From NCBI GenBank assembly GCA_963700885.1, contig CAVOZJ010000005.1, positions 62,001 through 126,000 on the forward strand: a stretch of DNA of 64,000 bases, in the 5' to 3' direction. This document shows positions 30,961 to 39,547 of this stretch, in pieces. A program made the translations under genes and the position numbers. Origin of the DNA: Anderseniella sp963700885. Lineage in GTDB: Bacteria; Pseudomonadota; Alphaproteobacteria; Rhizobiales; Aestuariivirgaceae. How positions within the stretch are numbered: position 1 is the first letter of the stretch; every line of letters begins with the position of its first letter. The notes beneath the pieces were generated by a model. It worked only from the letters and a program-made list of their open reading frames with translations, made no database searches and was not told the origin of the DNA.

Positions 30961-31020
30961 CCCAGAACCCAGAACCCAGAACCCAGAACCCAGAACCCAG
31001 AACCCAGAACCCAGAACCCA
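30961..31020 (+). repeat. Heptanucleotide tandem repeat (CCCAGAA)8.6
   Basis: Eight perfect copies of CCCAGAA plus the partial unit CCCA, 60 bp in all, with no interruption. The array ends 18 bp before the ATG of the next gene, immediately upstream of its ribosome site AAAGGA. Perfect identity suggests recent slippage, so copy number may vary between strains. Confidence 0.97.
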
Positions 31021-31038
31021 ACGAAAGGATCATAAAAC

Positions 31039-31329
31039 ATGAACATGAAACAAGCATATATCGACAAAATCCAGGCCCGCCTCAACGAGTGGGATGCGGA
31101 AATCGAAAAGCTGACAGCGCAGGCTGACGAGGCCAGTGCCGATGCCAAAATCAGGTACGAAAAGCAGGTCCGTGAACTCAAGGAACGTCAAAAGGAAGCA
31201 CAATTGAAACTCGATGACATGCGCCAGGCTGGTGAAGATGCCTGGGATGACATGAGGGCTGGCGTCGAGGATGCATGGAAGCGCCTGGAGAAAGGTGTCA
31301 GGGACGCGACTTCGCGATTTGCTGCCTAG
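31039..31329 (+). CDS. Coiled-coil protein, sll1863-type stress response family
   Basis: 96 residues from ATG 31039 (31045 also possible). The whole chain is a charged amphipathic helix with heptad pattern (IDKIQARLNEWDAEIEKLTA, then YEKQVRELKERQKEAQLKLD) and a less charged end (DAWKRLEKGVRDATSRFAA). It resembles the small coiled-coil proteins annotated as sll1863-type, which are linked to stress in other bacteria. The tandem repeat in its leader may affect its transcription or translation. Two hairpins follow. Confidence 0.7.
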   Translation: MNMKQAYIDKIQARLNEWDAEIEKLTAQADEASADAKIRYEKQVRELKERQKEAQLKLDDMRQAGEDAWDDMRAGVEDAWKRLEKGVRDATSRFAA

Positions 31330-31333
31330 CGTT

Positions 31334-31357
31334 TTACGGGTTCTGTTGAACCCGTAA
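31334..31357 (+). terminator. Hairpin after the coiled-coil gene
   Basis: TTACGGGTTC pairs perfectly over 10 bp with GAACCCGTAA around TGTT. It starts 5 bp after the stop codon. The T tract is missing (GGCGGCTTGCAATTTGG follows), so termination would be weak. Confidence 0.5.
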
Positions 31358-31378
31358 GGCGGCTTGCAATTTGGAACC

Positions 31379-31423
31379 GATCAGTACGGCTTTTGACTGA
31401 TACCGTCAAAAGCCGTACTGATC
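31379..31423. repeat. 45-bp palindromic element, full copy
   Basis: A perfect 19-bp inverted repeat (arm GATCAGTACGGCTTTTGAC, 31379-31397, against 31405-31423) around a 7-base centre. Same total length and same GATCAG...CTGATC frame as 30016-30060, although the inner bases differ (GTACGGC against GATTATA). It lies about 110 bp before the NAGGN operon. Confidence 0.85.
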
Positions 31424-31534
31424 TGGTGTATCCACGGACGTATCAGACCGTGAGGGAACCAGGTGATGTTGGATTCAGATGACAATCCAGTTTACCCGGT
31501 TATCAAAGTTTAACGGAGGTAGTTGAAGGCTGAG

Positions 31535-33316
31535 ATGTGTGGTTTTGCCGGTGAAATCCGTTTCGATGGCGCTGTTGCCGATGTGGCAGCGATCGCCAGA
31601 ATGAACAGGGTTCTTCATCCACGCGGCCCAGATGGCCATGGTGTCGAATCCAAAAGAAACTTCGCATTTGGTCACCGGCGCCTGAAGATTATCGATCTTT
31701 CGGAAAGGGCGGCCCAGCCCATGACCGATCCGCAATTGGGCCTGACGGTCGTTTTCAATGGTTGTATTTACAACTACCGGGACCTGCAGACAGAACTGCG
31801 CGCCGCCGGTTACCATTTCTTCTCCGACGGCGATACAGAGGTTGTTCTGAAAGCCTATGATCTTTGGGGCCCGGATTGCGTCGAGCGCTTCCACGGCATG
31901 TTCGCCTTTGCAATCGCCGATGTGAACGCCGGTACGTTCACCTTCGCCAGGGATCGATTCGGTATCAAGCCGTTCTATTACTCCCAACAGGGTTCACGGC
32001 TGCGTTTTGCTTCAACGTTGCCCGCGTTACTTGCAGGTGGCGATGTTGATACGACTATAGATCCCGCCGCCTTGCATAACTACATGACGTTTCATGCGGT
32101 TGTGCCAGCGCCACGCACCATTCTCAACGGTATTCGCAAATTGCCTCCAGCCACTGTGCGCCAAGTGGCGGCTGACGGCTCGTTCAAGGACCATCGCTAC
32201 TGGTCAGCCCCGTACCAGCGCAGGTCTGAAGACGCAAGGTTGACACGGGGTGAGTGGCGCGACCGGGTTCTTGATGCGCTACGCACAGCTGTACGCCAGC
32301 GGATGGTGGCGGATGTGCCAGTAGGCGTACTGCTGTCAGGCGGCGTGGACTCAAGCATGATCGTCGGTCTGTTGGCCGAAGAGGGCCAGCACGACCTGAA
32401 AACATTTTCAATCGGATTTGAAGAAGCCAATGGCGAGAAGGGAGACGAATTCGTCTACTCCGATCTTATCGCTGAACGTTTTGGCACTGACCATCACAAG
32501 ATATTCGTGCCGGCAGAACACCTTATGCAGCATCTTCCAGACACGATCAAAGCGCAATCAGAGCCGATGGTATCGTATGACAACATAGGATTCTATTTGT
32601 TGTCCCGCGAAGTTTCCAAACACATCAAGGTAGTCCAGTCAGGCCAGGGCGCCGATGAAGTCTTTGGTGGCTATCACTGGTATCCGCCACTGTCGAACTC
32701 AGAGGACGTGGTCAAGGACTATGCGGGTGTGTTTTTCGACCGCAATCATGATGCGCTAGCCCACCAGCTCGGCGAAAACTGGGTAACCAAGGATGATCAT
32801 AGTTTGCAGGTTGTGACGAACCATTTGAACGCAGCAGGAGCCGATACGCCGCTTGACCGTGTATTGAGGCTCGATTCCGAGATTATGCTGGTTGATGACC
32901 CGGTAAAGCGTGTCGACAACATGACAATGGCTTTCGGTCTGGAGGCCAGGGTACCGTTTCTTGATCACAGGCTGGTTGAACTGGCTGCAATCATCCCGCC
33001 TGAATTCAAGCTGGCGGACGGCGGCAAGGGCGTTTTGAAGGATGCTGCCCGGAAAGTGGTACCGCCAGAGGTGATCGACCGAAAGAAGGGATATTTTCCG
33101 GTCCCGCAGCTGAAATACATTCAGGGAGAGTTTCTTGACATGGTGTGCGAAACGCTGACATCCCAGCCTGCACGCAAGCGGGGTCTGTTTCGCAAGGAGT
33201 GGCTTGATCAGCTGTTTGCTGATCCATCCGGCCATATAACGCCCCTCCAGGGATCTGAACTCTGGCAGGCGGCAGTTCTTGAAATGTGGCTTCAGGGCCA
33301 CGGCGTAAACGGGTGA
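31535..33316 (+). CDS. N-acetylglutaminylglutamine amidotransferase (AsnB-like)
   Basis: 593 residues from ATG 31535, with GAAGG 5 bp upstream; a start here leaves Cys2 as the N-terminal nucleophile (MCGFAGEIRF). The class II glutaminase domain (2-200; HPRGPDGHG, FNGCIYNYRDL) is followed by an asparagine synthetase domain with the ATP-binding VGVLLSGGVDSS. In this operon family the enzyme amidates N-acetylglutaminylglutamine to give the compatible solute NAGGN, with glutamine as ammonia donor. It is the first gene of a three-gene operon (4-bp gap to the next). The name depends on the two partners, which are diagnostic. Confidence 0.9.
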   Translation: MCGFAGEIRFDGAVADVAAIARMNRVLHPRGPDGHGVESKRNFAFGHRRLKIIDLSERAAQPMTDPQLGLTVVFNGCIYNYRDLQTELRAAGYHFFSDGDTEVVLKAYDLWGPDCVERFHGMFAFAIADVNAGTFTFARDRFGIKPFYYSQQGSRLRFASTLPALLAGGDVDTTIDPAALHNYMTFHAVVPAPRTILNGIRKLPPATVRQVAADGSFKDHRYWSAPYQRRSEDARLTRGEWRDRVLDALRTAVRQRMVADVPVGVLLSGGVDSSMIVGLLAEEGQHDLKTFSIGFEEANGEKGDEFVYSDLIAERFGTDHHKIFVPAEHLMQHLPDTIKAQSEPMVSYDNIGFYLLSREVSKHIKVVQSGQGADEVFGGYHWYPPLSNSEDVVKDYAGVFFDRNHDALAHQLGENWVTKDDHSLQVVTNHLNAAGADTPLDRVLRLDSEIMLVDDPVKRVDNMTMAFGLEARVPFLDHRLVELAAIIPPEFKLADGGKGVLKDAARKVVPPEVIDRKKGYFPVPQLKYIQGEFLDMVCETLTSQPARKRGLFRKEWLDQLFADPSGHITPLQGSELWQAAVLEMWLQGHGVNG

Positions 33317-33320
33317 CGCG

Positions 33321-35162
33321 ATGGTTGATGACCGCAAGAATACCCACATTGACAACAGTTCAGGTGCTCAACCCCGCTCCCGCGGACGCCAGAGCCACCG
33401 GCTCAGAAAAATGCGCGAACGGGGGCTGGAACCTCCCATTCACCAGGCTATTGAAAGAACCGGAGGCCACCCGGATGGATTTGCTCTTGACTGCGGGTGG
33501 GGCCAACTGGTGTTCGCCCAGACATTCAGGGATCCAGCGCAGCTGGCGAAGATATTGCGCGAGGAAAAGGCCGACCACCGCGACATTGCAGTTTATGTTC
33601 GCGACCCGCACGTGTTGCTGGCCACGGCACCACAGGAGTTGTTTCTTGACCCCTCACACACCTACCGCCTGGAATTGACCGACTATCGTACGTCCAAGCG
33701 GCTGCCCAAGGGATTTTTCATCCGCAGACTGACCTCCCACGAAGACGCAGTCGCGATCAACCGCATCTATGCTTCCCGTGACATGGTTCAGGTTCCCCCG
33801 GACTTTTTCTGGTCCAGGAGAGATGCGCGGTCGATATGCTACTTCGTGGCGGAAGACGAAGAGACAGGAGAGATCATAGGTACGGTCACCGGGGTCGATC
33901 ACACCCGCGCATTCGGTGACCCGGAGCACGGGTCTTCGTTATGGTGCCTGGCGGTAGATCCCCAGGCGCGCCATCCGGGCATTGGTGAAGCGCTTCTGCG
34001 ACGCCTGGCGGAATATTTCACTGCCCGTGGAGCTACCTATCTCGACCTGTCTGTCATGCACGATAACGAGCAGGCCATTGCACTGTATGAAAAACTGAAG
34101 TTCCGCCGCCTGCCGTTCTTCTGCGTAAAAAGCAAAAACTCCATAAATGAGCCGCTGTTTGCGGGACCGGAGCACGATGACCAGCTCAACCCTTACGCAC
34201 ATATTATTGTGAAGGAAGCCCGCCGCCGCGGCATTCAGGTGGACATTATCGATGCCAAGGGCGGATTCTTCCGGCTCAGGCAAGGTGGGGTAGCCGTGCG
34301 TTGTCGCGAGAGCCTGACCGATTTTACATCTGCGGTGGCCATGGCAATTTGCGATGACAAGGCCACGACCCGGCGCATTGTTGAAGCTGCAGGTATAAAA
34401 GTGCCGGCACAAATCAATGCTGACGTGGAAAAGGCTGAGCTGGAAAAGTTCTTGAAAATGCACGGCAGCGTTGTGGTGAAGCCGGCGCGCGGTGAACAGG
34501 GAAAAGGCGTCTCGGTAGGGTTGACCACGCCAGAGGAAACCGAAGCAGCTATCAATGAGGCAAGGATGTTGTCGGATGAAGTTTTGGTGGAGCAATGTTT
34601 TGAGGGTGATGATCTGCGCCTGATCGTGATCAACTTCCGCGTCGTTGCTGCTGCGATCCGTCGTCCACCGTCAGTTGTGGGAAACGGGCAGGAAACGGTC
34701 AGTGAGCTAATCTACGCGCAGAGCAGGCGCCGGGCGGCGGCAACCGGTGGCGAATCCTGCATTCCCCTGGATGCGGAAACCGAGCGCACAGTCACATCAG
34801 CAGGCTATTCGCTGGATAGTGTCCTGCCGGACAAGGAGGCGCTGACAGTGCGCCGGACGGCCAACTTGCATACCGGAGGCACCATTCACGACGTGACCGA
34901 CACGACTCATCCGAGACTGGTCGCAGCCGCAATCAAGGCCACGCGCGCCATCGACATCCCTGTTACCGGAATCGATTTTATGGTGAAGTCGGTGAACGGC
35001 AGCGACTATGTGTTCATTGAGGCAAACGAACGGCCAGGACTTGCCAATCATGAACCGCAACCAACTGTCGAGCGTTTCGTTGACCTGCTGTTTCCATTGA
35101 GCATGCCAACTGCGGCCCGGCAGGCGCTTCTGGATATACCGGCAGACGGAGACCCCGGATGA
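33321..35162 (+). CDS. ngg: N-acetylglutaminylglutamine synthetase (GNAT/ATP-grasp fusion)
   Basis: 613 residues. An N-terminal part (1-120) precedes a GNAT acetyltransferase domain (about 125-290; LAVDPQARHPGIGEALLRRL is the acetyl-CoA loop) and an ATP-grasp ligase (about 320-610; VVKPARGEQGKGVSVG, then FIEANERPGLANHE). The fusion makes N-acetyl-glutaminylglutamine from acetyl-CoA and two glutamines. The combination, together with an AsnB-like gene before it and an M42 peptidase after it, is the signature of the NAGGN osmoprotectant operon known from Sinorhizobium and Pseudomonas. Its stop overlaps the next ATG by 4 bp. Confidence 0.93.
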   Translation: MVDDRKNTHIDNSSGAQPRSRGRQSHRLRKMRERGLEPPIHQAIERTGGHPDGFALDCGWGQLVFAQTFRDPAQLAKILREEKADHRDIAVYVRDPHVLLATAPQELFLDPSHTYRLELTDYRTSKRLPKGFFIRRLTSHEDAVAINRIYASRDMVQVPPDFFWSRRDARSICYFVAEDEETGEIIGTVTGVDHTRAFGDPEHGSSLWCLAVDPQARHPGIGEALLRRLAEYFTARGATYLDLSVMHDNEQAIALYEKLKFRRLPFFCVKSKNSINEPLFAGPEHDDQLNPYAHIIVKEARRRGIQVDIIDAKGGFFRLRQGGVAVRCRESLTDFTSAVAMAICDDKATTRRIVEAAGIKVPAQINADVEKAELEKFLKMHGSVVVKPARGEQGKGVSVGLTTPEETEAAINEARMLSDEVLVEQCFEGDDLRLIVINFRVVAAAIRRPPSVVGNGQETVSELIYAQSRRRAAATGGESCIPLDAETERTVTSAGYSLDSVLPDKEALTVRRTANLHTGGTIHDVTDTTHPRLVAAAIKATRAIDIPVTGIDFMVKSVNGSDYVFIEANERPGLANHEPQPTVERFVDLLFPLSMPTAARQALLDIPADGDPG

Positions 35163-36328
35163 CACGTCGTAAGATAGATACAGACTACCTTCAGGACATT
35201 TTGGTCAGCCTTCTCGAGATCCCCAGCCCAACCGGTTACACCGACAACATTGTACGTTTCGTCACCCACGAACTGGAAACGCTGGGTCTGGAACCGCAAC
35301 TGACCCGTCGAGGCGCTATTCGTGCGATCCGACGAGGTGACAACCGGCATGGTGCCCGGGCGGTCGTTTCTCATCTGGATACTCTGGGAGCCCAGGTCAA
35401 GTTACTCAAGAGCAATGGCCGGCTGGCACTGGTCCCCATCGGCAACTGGTCTGCCCGGTTTGCCGAAGGTGCCAGAGCCAGTCTCTTTACCGGCGATGGT
35501 GTTTACCGTGGCACTATCCTGCCACTGAAGGCATCCGGTCACACCTACAATGACGAAGTGGATAGCCATCCTGTGGGCTGGGAGTTCGTCGAATTGCGCG
35601 TTGACGCCCTATCACGGGACACTCAGGACCTTGGACGGCTGGGTATCGAAGTTGGGGACATTGTCGCGATCGACCCACAACCCGAATTTGTTGAGAACGG
35701 GTTCATCGTTTCACGCCACCTCGACAACAAGGCTGGTGTTGCAGTGACACTGGCCGCACTGAAGGCAATGCAGATGGAACAGGTATCGACTCCGGTGGAC
35801 ATCCACTTCCTGTTCACGATCGCAGAGGAAGTTGGCATTGGTGCGTCTTCAATTCTTCTGCCCGACGTGGCCGCCATGCTGACGGTCGACAATGGCACCA
35901 CCGCCCCGGGCCAGAACTCTGATGAGTTCGGCGTAACCATATCCATGGCGGATCAGACCGGACCGTTCGACTATCATCTGACCAAGAAACTGGTTGAGTT
36001 GTGCAAAACCAACGATATTCGTTACCAGAAGGATATCTTCCGATACTACCGCTCGGACTCGGCCAGTGCGTTGCAGGCGGGAGCCGATGTGCGCAGTTCG
36101 CTGATCACTTTCGGTGTTGACGCATCTCATGGCTATGAACGCATCCACATGCATGCCCTGCGTTCGCTTGCAGAACTTATCACCGCCTATGTGGCAAGCC
36201 CGGTTGAGATCAAACGCGACTTTAAAAAGACAGCTGGCATGAAGGGTTTCACCAGACAGCCGGAAGAAGACGCCAGTCAGACAATATCGCCCGGCTCTGA
36301 TTCAGATGAACTGAATCTCAAAAGATAA
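35159..36328 (+). CDS. M42-family peptidase of the NAGGN operon
   Basis: 389 residues, ATG overlapping the previous stop (ATGA). Metal ligands typical of M42/M20 peptidases are visible: SHLDTLGAQVK, RHLDNKAGVAV, the catalytic TIAEEVGIGA and VDNGT, and a C-terminal His (RIHMHALRS). The family usually comprises cytoplasmic, co-catalytic zinc aminopeptidases. In NAGGN operons it is thought to help recycle or turn over the dipeptide, but its exact reaction is not known. The C-terminal tail (from about 370) is acidic and probably disordered. Confidence 0.88.
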   Translation: MTRRKIDTDYLQDILVSLLEIPSPTGYTDNIVRFVTHELETLGLEPQLTRRGAIRAIRRGDNRHGARAVVSHLDTLGAQVKLLKSNGRLALVPIGNWSARFAEGARASLFTGDGVYRGTILPLKASGHTYNDEVDSHPVGWEFVELRVDALSRDTQDLGRLGIEVGDIVAIDPQPEFVENGFIVSRHLDNKAGVAVTLAALKAMQMEQVSTPVDIHFLFTIAEEVGIGASSILLPDVAAMLTVDNGTTAPGQNSDEFGVTISMADQTGPFDYHLTKKLVELCKTNDIRYQKDIFRYYRSDSASALQAGADVRSSLITFGVDASHGYERIHMHALRSLAELITAYVASPVEIKRDFKKTAGMKGFTRQPEEDASQTISPGSDSDELNLKR

Positions 36329-36386
36329 CGTAGCGTCAATAGAGAACCTGGACTACCGGATGGAGCTTCTTTCAACCGGAACCGGA

Positions 36387-36524
36387 TTACAAACCACCCA
36401 GTGTTCCGCCAATCACCGCAAGTGTTGCGATAATGGCGGCTGCCATACCCAGCGCCAGAACTGTGTAGTCACGCATGATCGGACGTCGATCAGCTTGCGT
36501 AGTATCCATCTTTGAATTGAACAT
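36387..36524 (-). CDS. Small single-pass membrane protein, 45 residues
   Basis: ATG 36524 has GGGGAAG about 8 bp upstream. Residues 1-19 are polar (MFNSKMDTTQADRRPIMRD), then YTVLALGMAAAIIATLAVIG and GTLGGL. The helix with a small polar head looks a little like Flp-type prepilin tails, but the Glu and cleavage site of Flp are absent. It lies between the convergent end of the NAGGN operon and the mutT gene. No family is recognised. Confidence 0.6.
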   Translation of the reverse strand: MFNSKMDTTQADRRPIMRDYTVLALGMAAAIIATLAVIGGTLGGL

Positions 36525-36627
36525 CAAACCAACTTCCCCGTTACTTACTTTACTCACCACATTCGCCCGCCTTGTCTGGCGGATCCGTTGTGTTGGAACG
36601 TAAACGGTGAAAGCTGCCGGCGCCCGG

Positions 36628-37035
36628 TCAGAGCAGGTCCATCAGATGAGCAATCAGCGGCTCATCTGCCGGCGGCATCGGAAACTCGCGCAGTTTAGCA
36701 GGCCTGACCCAGCGAATTTCGCTGTGTTCTCGCTTTTCAACCTCGCCATTCCACCTGCGGCATACATATACCGGCATTAACAGGTGGAAATTCTCATAGG
36801 CGTGGCTGGCAAACGTCACAGGTGCCAGACAGGCTTGCGTTACATCGATACCCAGCTCCTCCTTCAATTCACGTATCAACGCGATTTCAGGCTGCTCTCC
36901 GGGTTCGACCTTGCCACCGGGAAACTCCCAAAGTCCGGCAAGTGTCTTTCCCTGAGGGCGCCGGGCTATCAGAACTCTACCGTCCGGATCGACCAACGCG
37001 CAGGCAACGACGAGAACGAGCTTCTTTCCGTTCAT
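36628..37035 (-). CDS. mutT: 8-oxo-dGTP diphosphatase (MutT)
   Basis: 135 residues. The Nudix box reads GGKVEPGEQPEIALIRELKE and continues ELGI, preceded by LAGLWEFPGG, the hallmark of MutT. It cleans the nucleotide pool of 8-oxo-dGTP and prevents A:T to C:G changes. Its location downstream of argJ, on the same strand, is common in alphaproteobacteria. The gap to argJ is 112 bp. Confidence 0.92.
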   Translation of the reverse strand: MNGKKLVLVVACALVDPDGRVLIARRPQGKTLAGLWEFPGGKVEPGEQPEIALIRELKEELGIDVTQACLAPVTFASHAYENFHLLMPVYVCRRWNGEVEKREHSEIRWVRPAKLREFPMPPADEPLIAHLMDLL

Positions 37036-37147
37036 GTCCGGGAACCACCTTGGCGCATAAGAGTTAACAGGCTTGATCGAAGTTTATGATTTAAGCCGCA
37101 GGAAACCCCTTTTGTGCTGGCAAGGTTACCAAATTGCAACCGCCATC

Positions 37148-38392
37148 TCAGCTTCGATACGATCCATTAATATCTATGTAGCCATGGGTCAGATCACAGG
37201 ACCACACCACCGCCTTGCCTTTGCCAACACCCACGTCAACGGCAATGTCAATCTCATCCCCCTTCATATGTGGCATCAACCGGGTCTCGTCATAACCTGG
37301 ATGCACACTGCCCTTCGAGGCAACTGTAATGCCACCGATCCGGATTTTCAGTTTGTCGCGGTTTGCCGCTTCGCCTGACTTTCCAACTGCCATGACAATA
37401 CGTCCCCAGTTGGCGTCTTCACCGGCAATAGCTGTCTTTACCAGCGGCGAATTTGCAATGGCCAGTCCGATGCGCCGGGCGGCGCGGTCGCTCTTTGCGC
37501 CTGTCACAGTAGTTGATATGAACTTGCTGGCTCCTTCGCCATCACGAACCGTCTGATGTGCCAGATCCTGCAGCACCTTGACGAGGGCGGTTCTGAATGA
37601 TTTCAACGCAACATCTTCCATGCTGCGGACCTCCTTGGGAGCACTGCCTGATTTACCGGTTGCGCACAACAAGAGCGTATCTGACGTGGATGTATCGCCA
37701 TCCACGGTAATGGAGTTGAAACTGCGGTCTGCTGCATCTGACAACATTTTCTGCAGTAATCCGCGAGGCATGCCTGCATCGGTGAACACAAAGGCAAGCA
37801 TTGTAGCCATGTCAGGCGCAATCATGCCGGAACCCTTGGCGATACCGTTTATGGTCACGGTCTTGCCTCCGAGTGTTGCTGAGGCGGTTGCAACCTTGGG
37901 AAACGTGTCTGTGGTCATGATGGCGCGAGCCGCCTGCATCCACGCACCACTACTGGCAGTTTGCTTCAAACCGGAAAGCCTCGAAGTGATTGGCAGCGGA
38001 TCAAGCGGTTCACCAATTACGCCGGTTGACGCCAGATAAATTTCCGAAGTTTTACAGCCCATCACCTTGCTGGCTTCATCAACTGTTGCCTTTACGGTCC
38101 GCAGGCCCGCACGGCCGGTAAACGCATTGGAGTTGCTGGCATTGACCACAATTGCACGCACCTTGCCTTTTTTCAGATTGGCCCGGCACAAATCCACGGG
38201 GGCAGAACAGGTCTTGGAAGTCGTCAGAACTCCGGCAACCGTTGATCCCTTTTCCAGCAGGCATAACAGCAGGTCATCCCTGCCCTTGTACTTGACTTCT
38301 GTAGCTGCCGTGGCCAGCCGTACCCCATCAATGTCCGGTAAATCGGCATAACTTTTGGGAGCTAGCGGTGACTGCGGTAATGTCTTTGCCAT
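37148..38392 (-). CDS. argJ: Bifunctional glutamate N-acetyltransferase/amino-acid acetyltransferase
   Basis: 414 residues. ArgJ moves the acetyl group from N-acetylornithine to glutamate and, in the bifunctional form, also acetylates glutamate with acetyl-CoA, closing the arginine cycle. The self-cleavage site PDMATMLAF is present, where the chain splits before Thr to give the nucleophile. The conserved NASNSNAFTGRAG and DGDTSTSDT motifs are also visible. It is on the same strand as the PpiC gene upstream and mutT downstream. Confidence 0.95.
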   Translation of the reverse strand: MAKTLPQSPLAPKSYADLPDIDGVRLATAATEVKYKGRDDLLLCLLEKGSTVAGVLTTSKTCSAPVDLCRANLKKGKVRAIVVNASNSNAFTGRAGLRTVKATVDEASKVMGCKTSEIYLASTGVIGEPLDPLPITSRLSGLKQTASSGAWMQAARAIMTTDTFPKVATASATLGGKTVTINGIAKGSGMIAPDMATMLAFVFTDAGMPRGLLQKMLSDAADRSFNSITVDGDTSTSDTLLLCATGKSGSAPKEVRSMEDVALKSFRTALVKVLQDLAHQTVRDGEGASKFISTTVTGAKSDRAARRIGLAIANSPLVKTAIAGEDANWGRIVMAVGKSGEAANRDKLKIRIGGITVASKGSVHPGYDETRLMPHMKGDEIDIAVDVGVGKGKAVVWSCDLTHGYIDINGSYRS

Positions 38393-38525
38393 GGTATGTC
38401 GTCCTTAAAGAGTGCTGTTCACGTGCAGGGTTTCGAGTGCGTATGAAGCTGGAAGCATAGGTCTCACGCCGGCACAATTACCCATCCCGTTGTGATTATC
38501 AATTCGCCGGCAAAATGATCCGGCC

Positions 38526-38570
38526 AAAAAAATCGAGCCCGCAGAACCGGTACTGGTTTTGCGGGCTCGA
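38526..38570 (-). terminator. Strong intrinsic terminator after the PpiC gene
   Basis: A stem of about 16 bp (TCGAGCCCGCAGAACC at 38533-38548 against 38555-38570, one mismatch) with a 6-base loop is followed on the minus strand by seven T. It separates the isomerase gene from argJ. Confidence 0.85.
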
Positions 38571-38596
38571 GATTTGAATATCGGCAGATGGCCCAA

Positions 38597-39547
38597 CTAT
38601 TGGGCGTCGCCCTTGTTGGACTTGCCGCCCGTTGATTGCGGAACCTCCGTGTCAGTGCTTTTGAGCGGAGGCACTTGGCCGGAGGCTTCCAGCGCCTGAC
38701 GCTTCTTTTCTGCTTCTTCCTGCAGTTTTTTGAGGTCTTCATCAAAAATTTCGATTTTGCCTGAACCGCGCAGTTCCAGCACCTTGTCCTGAACTGCTTT
38801 TCGCAACAACACCAGCCGTATCGCATCTTTGACCTGATCAAAAGGTTGGGCACCTCCGGCCTGAACGTCTTCCAGCCTGATGATGTGCCAGCCAAAATCA
38901 GTCTTGACCGGTTTTGATGTCTCACCCTTTTCCAGGGCAAAAACCGCCTCGGAAAATGCCGGCACCATTTCAGCGGCGGTAAAGAAGCCCAGATCACCGC
39001 CATAGTCCCGTGAACCATCCAGCGACACCTGCTTTGCCACTTCTTCAAATTTCTCGCCCTTGTCGAGGCGTTCCATCACCTTTTGGGCCTCCGCTTCGGT
39101 GTTAACCAGAATATGGCGCGCACGCGCACGTTTCTCGGTAGTTACCTTCGAGGCTTCCTTCTCATAGACTTCCTTGACTGCATCTTCAGTAACCGAAGTG
39201 GCCAGATTTTCGGTGAAATATGCATCCCGCAGTGCCTTGGCCTGATAGTATTTCAGACGACGCGTATACTCTTCGGTGTTAATCGTATTCGCTCTCACCG
39301 CTTCCTGTGCTAGCAAGTGGCGTTCAACCAGATATTCAACAACAAACGCAAATCTGAAATTCGCCGGAACCTTCTCCAACTGGGGCCGCAGATCGTCTGA
39401 TGCCAGCGCAACTTCCTTGGTAGTGATATTGTAACCGTTGACGTTGGCGATCACCTTGTCGGTTTCCTGCGCCCCGGCGGATATTGAACCCGCCACAAAT
39501 GCCGTTGTTGCCAACGTCAAAACCAGCTTCAAGCAAAACGTTCTCAT
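38597..39547 (-). CDS. SurA/PpiC-type periplasmic peptidyl-prolyl isomerase
   Basis: 316 residues from ATG 39547. A signal peptide (1-26; LVLTLATTAFVAGSISAGAQ) leads into a SurA_N-like helical region and a parvulin domain at about 140-235 (ARHILVNTEAEAQKVMERLD, then DLGFFTAAEMVPAFSEAVF and GWHIIRLE). A charged C-terminal tail (from about 265) is rich in Lys/Glu and then Ser/Thr/Gly. It assists folding of outer membrane or periplasmic proteins. It sits between argJ and the divergent secA gene, a common alphaproteobacterial order. Confidence 0.9.
   Translation of the reverse strand: MRTFCLKLVLTLATTAFVAGSISAGAQETDKVIANVNGYNITTKEVALASDDLRPQLEKVPANFRFAFVVEYLVERHLLAQEAVRANTINTEEYTRRLKYYQAKALRDAYFTENLATSVTEDAVKEVYEKEASKVTTEKRARARHILVNTEAEAQKVMERLDKGEKFEEVAKQVSLDGSRDYGGDLGFFTAAEMVPAFSEAVFALEKGETSKPVKTDFGWHIIRLEDVQAGGAQPFDQVKDAIRLVLLRKAVQDKVLELRGSGKIEIFDEDLKKLQEEAEKKRQALEASGQVPPLKSTDTEVPQSTGGKSNKGDAQ

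Noticed and set aside
30961..31020. CRISPR array
   Set aside because: The unit is only 7 bp with no spacers, and there are no cas genes.
30803..31181. Minus-strand frames coding GFWVLGS-like repeats across the heptamer array
   Set aside because: The peptide repeats are a by-product of a 7-bp repeat read in three frames (21 bp gives 7 residues); composition is not protein-like and the frames oppose the supported genes.
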